Source of the DNA: Pseudomonadota bacterium
GTDB taxonomy: Bacteria > Desulfobacterota > Desulfobacteria > Desulfobacterales > Desulfosarcinaceae
Direction of reading: 5' to 3'
Assembly: GCA_023435265.1 (NCBI GenBank)
Contig: JAEYRZ010000180.1
Location: 1-64,000 of the forward strand
DNA: 64,000 nucleotides
The notes under the pieces were generated by a model, which was given only the letters and a program-made list of their open reading frames with translations, did not search any database and had not been told where the DNA came from. A program made the position numbers and the translations under genes. Within the stretch, counting starts at the first letter, position 1. Every line of letters begins with the position of its first letter. Of this stretch, positions 62,126 to 64,000 are shown piece after piece.

Positions 62126-63889
62126 ATGCCATTTCTGGATAAAATCATCCCCGCGTTCAGAAACGCGCAGACGGCGTCCACCGGGCAGGGCGAACCGCTG
62201 TTGAACTACCGACGGATCTGGAAACTCTCGGTCCTGCTGACCGGCGTGGTGGCGCTGGTGCCGCTGATCTTCATCACCCTGGTCGATTACCATGTCACCG
62301 AGCAGGCCCTGGTTTCCGAATTCAAGCTGCGCACCGCGCGCAATGTTTCCAACATGCGCCGCACCATCGAATTCTTTCTTACCGAGCGGCGGTCTGCCCT
62401 GGCCTTCATCGTGCGCGACAACCCGCCGGCCGCGCTCTACGATCCGCAACGCCTGCGCACGATTCTGGACGGCCTGCAGAAAAGCTTCGGCGGCGGTTTC
62501 ATGGACCTGGGCGTGATCGACGCCGCCGGCCGGCAGCACACGTACGTGGGCCCCTACAATCTGCAGAACAAGAATTACGCCGACCAACCCTGGTTCCAGC
62601 AGGTGGTCGATCGCGGCGTCTACATCAGCGATGTGTTCCTCGGCTATCGCAATGTGCCGCACCTGGTGATCGCGATCCGCCAGGATCTGCCGGCGAGCGC
62701 TTTTCACATCCTGCGGGCTTCGATCGGGATCGCCGCGTTCCAGGAGCTTTTGGCCGATATGGAGCTGGCGGGTTCGGGAGACGCCTTCATCGTCAATCGT
62801 GACGGTATTCTGCAGACCAATTCACGCTCGCACGGCAAGGTGCTGGAAAAGATCGGCCTCTCCATTCCCGGATACCGCGGGACCACGATCGTCCACGAGG
62901 AAGTGACCGCGCGGGAGGAAGCGCTGCTGATCGGCTACCGCTTCATCGAGGAGACGCCGTTCATCCTGATGGTCGTCAAGAACAAGGCCCTCCTGATGCA
63001 GCCCTGGCGGAGCACCAGGCTGGGCCTGATCATCTTCCTGGCGGTCAGCGTCACCGTCATCCTGGCCGTGATTCTGGGTACGGCCACCTTCATGGTGCGC
63101 AGGATTCGCATTTCGGACGAAAAGCGCCTGATGACCCTGCATCAGGTCGAATACGCCAGCAAAATGGCCACCATCGGGCGCATGGCGGCCAGCGTGGCCC
63201 ACGAAATCAATAATCCGCTGGCGATCATCAATGAAAAAGCAGGCCTGATCAAAGATCTCTTTACTATCAAAAAGCTCTACGCCGCCGATGCCAAGCTTTT
63301 CGGCCTGGTGGATTCCATTCTGGCTTCGGTCGCCCGCGCAGGGCGCATCACCAAGCGCCTTCTGACCTTCGCACGCAATCTGGAGGCCAGGCTGGAGACC
63401 ATCCGGCTCGAGGAAATCATTCGCGAAGTGCTGAGCTTTCTGGAGAAAGAAGCCGAACTGCGCAACATCCAGATTCAGCTGACCGTTCAACCCGATACCC
63501 CCGATATCCACAGCGACCGGGGCAAACTGCAGCAGATCTTCCTGAACATCATCAACAATGCGTTTGCCGCGATGAGCGATAACGGCCGGCTCGAAATCCG
63601 GGCCGGCCTCGAAAACGCCGATCAGGTGCGGGTGCAGATCTGCGACAACGGCTGCGGGATCGCGGCGGAACACCTGCCGCATATTTTCGAACCCTTTTTC
63701 TCCACCCGCACCGGACAGGGCGGCACCGGCCTGGGCTTGTCGATCACCTACAACCTGACCAAAGAGATCGGGGGCCATATACAGGTCACCAGCGAGCCGG
63801 GCCTGGGGACCTGTTTCAACGTTTTTCTGCCCCTGGCCGCCGAGCCGCAGGAAAAAGAGGCCGAGAATGCGTGTACTGTTAGTCGATGA
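62126..63889 (+). CDS. Membrane sensor histidine kinase
   Basis: 587 aa from ATG 62126. TM1 is at about 30-52 (LSVLLTGVVALVPLIFITLV) and TM2 at about 300-325 (LIIFLAVSVTVILAVILGTA), enclosing a ~250-residue periplasmic sensor of Cache type (YADQPWFQQVVDRGVYISDV). Phospho-acceptor H359 lies in VAHEINNPLAII. The ATPase domain has the N-box IINNAFAAM, DNGCGI and GTGLGLSI. It probably phosphorylates the receiver protein encoded upstream and/or the one starting at 63867, whose start overlaps its end. Confidence 0.93.
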   Translation: MPFLDKIIPAFRNAQTASTGQGEPLLNYRRIWKLSVLLTGVVALVPLIFITLVDYHVTEQALVSEFKLRTARNVSNMRRTIEFFLTERRSALAFIVRDNPPAALYDPQRLRTILDGLQKSFGGGFMDLGVIDAAGRQHTYVGPYNLQNKNYADQPWFQQVVDRGVYISDVFLGYRNVPHLVIAIRQDLPASAFHILRASIGIAAFQELLADMELAGSGDAFIVNRDGILQTNSRSHGKVLEKIGLSIPGYRGTTIVHEEVTAREEALLIGYRFIEETPFILMVVKNKALLMQPWRSTRLGLIIFLAVSVTVILAVILGTATFMVRRIRISDEKRLMTLHQVEYASKMATIGRMAASVAHEINNPLAIINEKAGLIKDLFTIKKLYAADAKLFGLVDSILASVARAGRITKRLLTFARNLEARLETIRLEEIIREVLSFLEKEAELRNIQIQLTVQPDTPDIHSDRGKLQQIFLNIINNAFAAMSDNGRLEIRAGLENADQVRVQICDNGCGIAAEHLPHIFEPFFSTRTGQGGTGLGLSITYNLTKEIGGHIQVTSEPGLGTCFNVFLPLAAEPQEKEAENACTVSR

Positions 63890-64000
63890 CGAGATGGAAC
63901 TGGTTTCCGCGCTGGCCGAACGGTTGCAGCTGCGCGGCGTCGAGGCCGAATGGACGACCAGCGCGGAGGCGGCGCTGCAGCTGGCCGACTCCCGATCGTA
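63867..64000 (+). CDS. Response regulator, 5' part only
   Basis: Begins inside the last 23 bases of the histidine kinase gene and runs off the window after about 44 codons. The translated start MRVLLVDDEMELVSALAERL is the receiver-domain beginning with its acidic pair, so this is a response regulator. Output domain not visible. Confidence 0.85.
   Translation, partial: MRVLLVDDEMELVSALAERLQLRGVEAEWTTSAEAALQLADSRS

Overview
The window is a GC-rich bacterial chromosome segment. It most resembles a sulfate-reducing or syntrophic Desulfobacterota (formerly Deltaproteobacteria), probably Desulfobacterales. This is inferred from gene content: an EtfD-type membrane Fe-S oxidoreductase beside etfBA, a heterodisulfide-reductase-like Fe-S protein read through a UGA as selenocysteine, FadR-like TetR control of acyl-CoA genes, a BKACE gene with a Liv-type ABC transporter, and several families of dispersed hairpin repeats. 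No rRNA, tRNA, CRISPR array or complete transposase was seen.

Layout. 0-8 kb: housekeeping and single genes (enoyl-CoA hydratase-like, cupin, HAD phosphatase, CDP-alcohol phosphatidyltransferase, YgjP-type metalloprotease, FadL-like porin, chorismate mutase/prephenate dehydratase, small secreted protein). 8.8-17.9 kb: one plus-strand operon joining a very large M14-type peptidase to a complete dipeptide/oligopeptide ABC importer. 18-21.7 kb: pstSCAB on the minus strand. 21.9-30.2 kb: minus-strand catabolic operon with XRE-cupin regulator, 3-hydroxyacyl-CoA dehydrogenase-family enzyme, Liv-type transporter, NAD-dependent epimerase and beta-keto acid cleavage enzyme. 30.2-38.2 kb: an accessory stretch with a possible group II intron remnant, a putative nuclease, an enolase-superfamily enzyme, two AT-rich gene cassettes separated by an attC-like site, a secreted protein/TPR lipoprotein pair with a decayed duplicate, and a DUF5996 gene. 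38.6-50.3 kb: cysteine desulfurase, then a fatty-acid oxidation block (Sec-containing Fe-S oxidoreductase, TetR regulator, acyl-CoA dehydrogenase, acyl-CoA ligase, EtfD, EtfB, EtfA). 50.6-57.7 kb: a TamB-like protein and its BamA/TamA-family partner. 58.1-64 kb: TetR regulator, SulP anion transporter with an unusual soluble insert, a cytidylate-kinase-like/BON/receiver fusion, a histidine kinase and the start of another response regulator.

How the genes may work together. The 39.9-50.3 kb block can activate fatty acids (ligase), oxidise acyl-CoA (dehydrogenase), and pass electrons through EtfBA to the membrane EtfD and the quinone pool. Two FadR-like palindromes sit at promoters in this block. 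The 21.9-30.2 kb operon would import a small organic acid or amino-acid-like compound, oxidise a beta-hydroxy group to a beta-keto group, and cleave it with acetyl-CoA; the substrate cannot be read from sequence.

The most notable observations are the in-frame UGA (selenocysteine) with a SECIS-like hairpin at 40.45 kb, a MITE-like repeat family with terminal inverted repeats and candidate target-site duplications, an integron-type attC site at 33.4 kb, and the kinase-like/BON/receiver fusion behind SulP.
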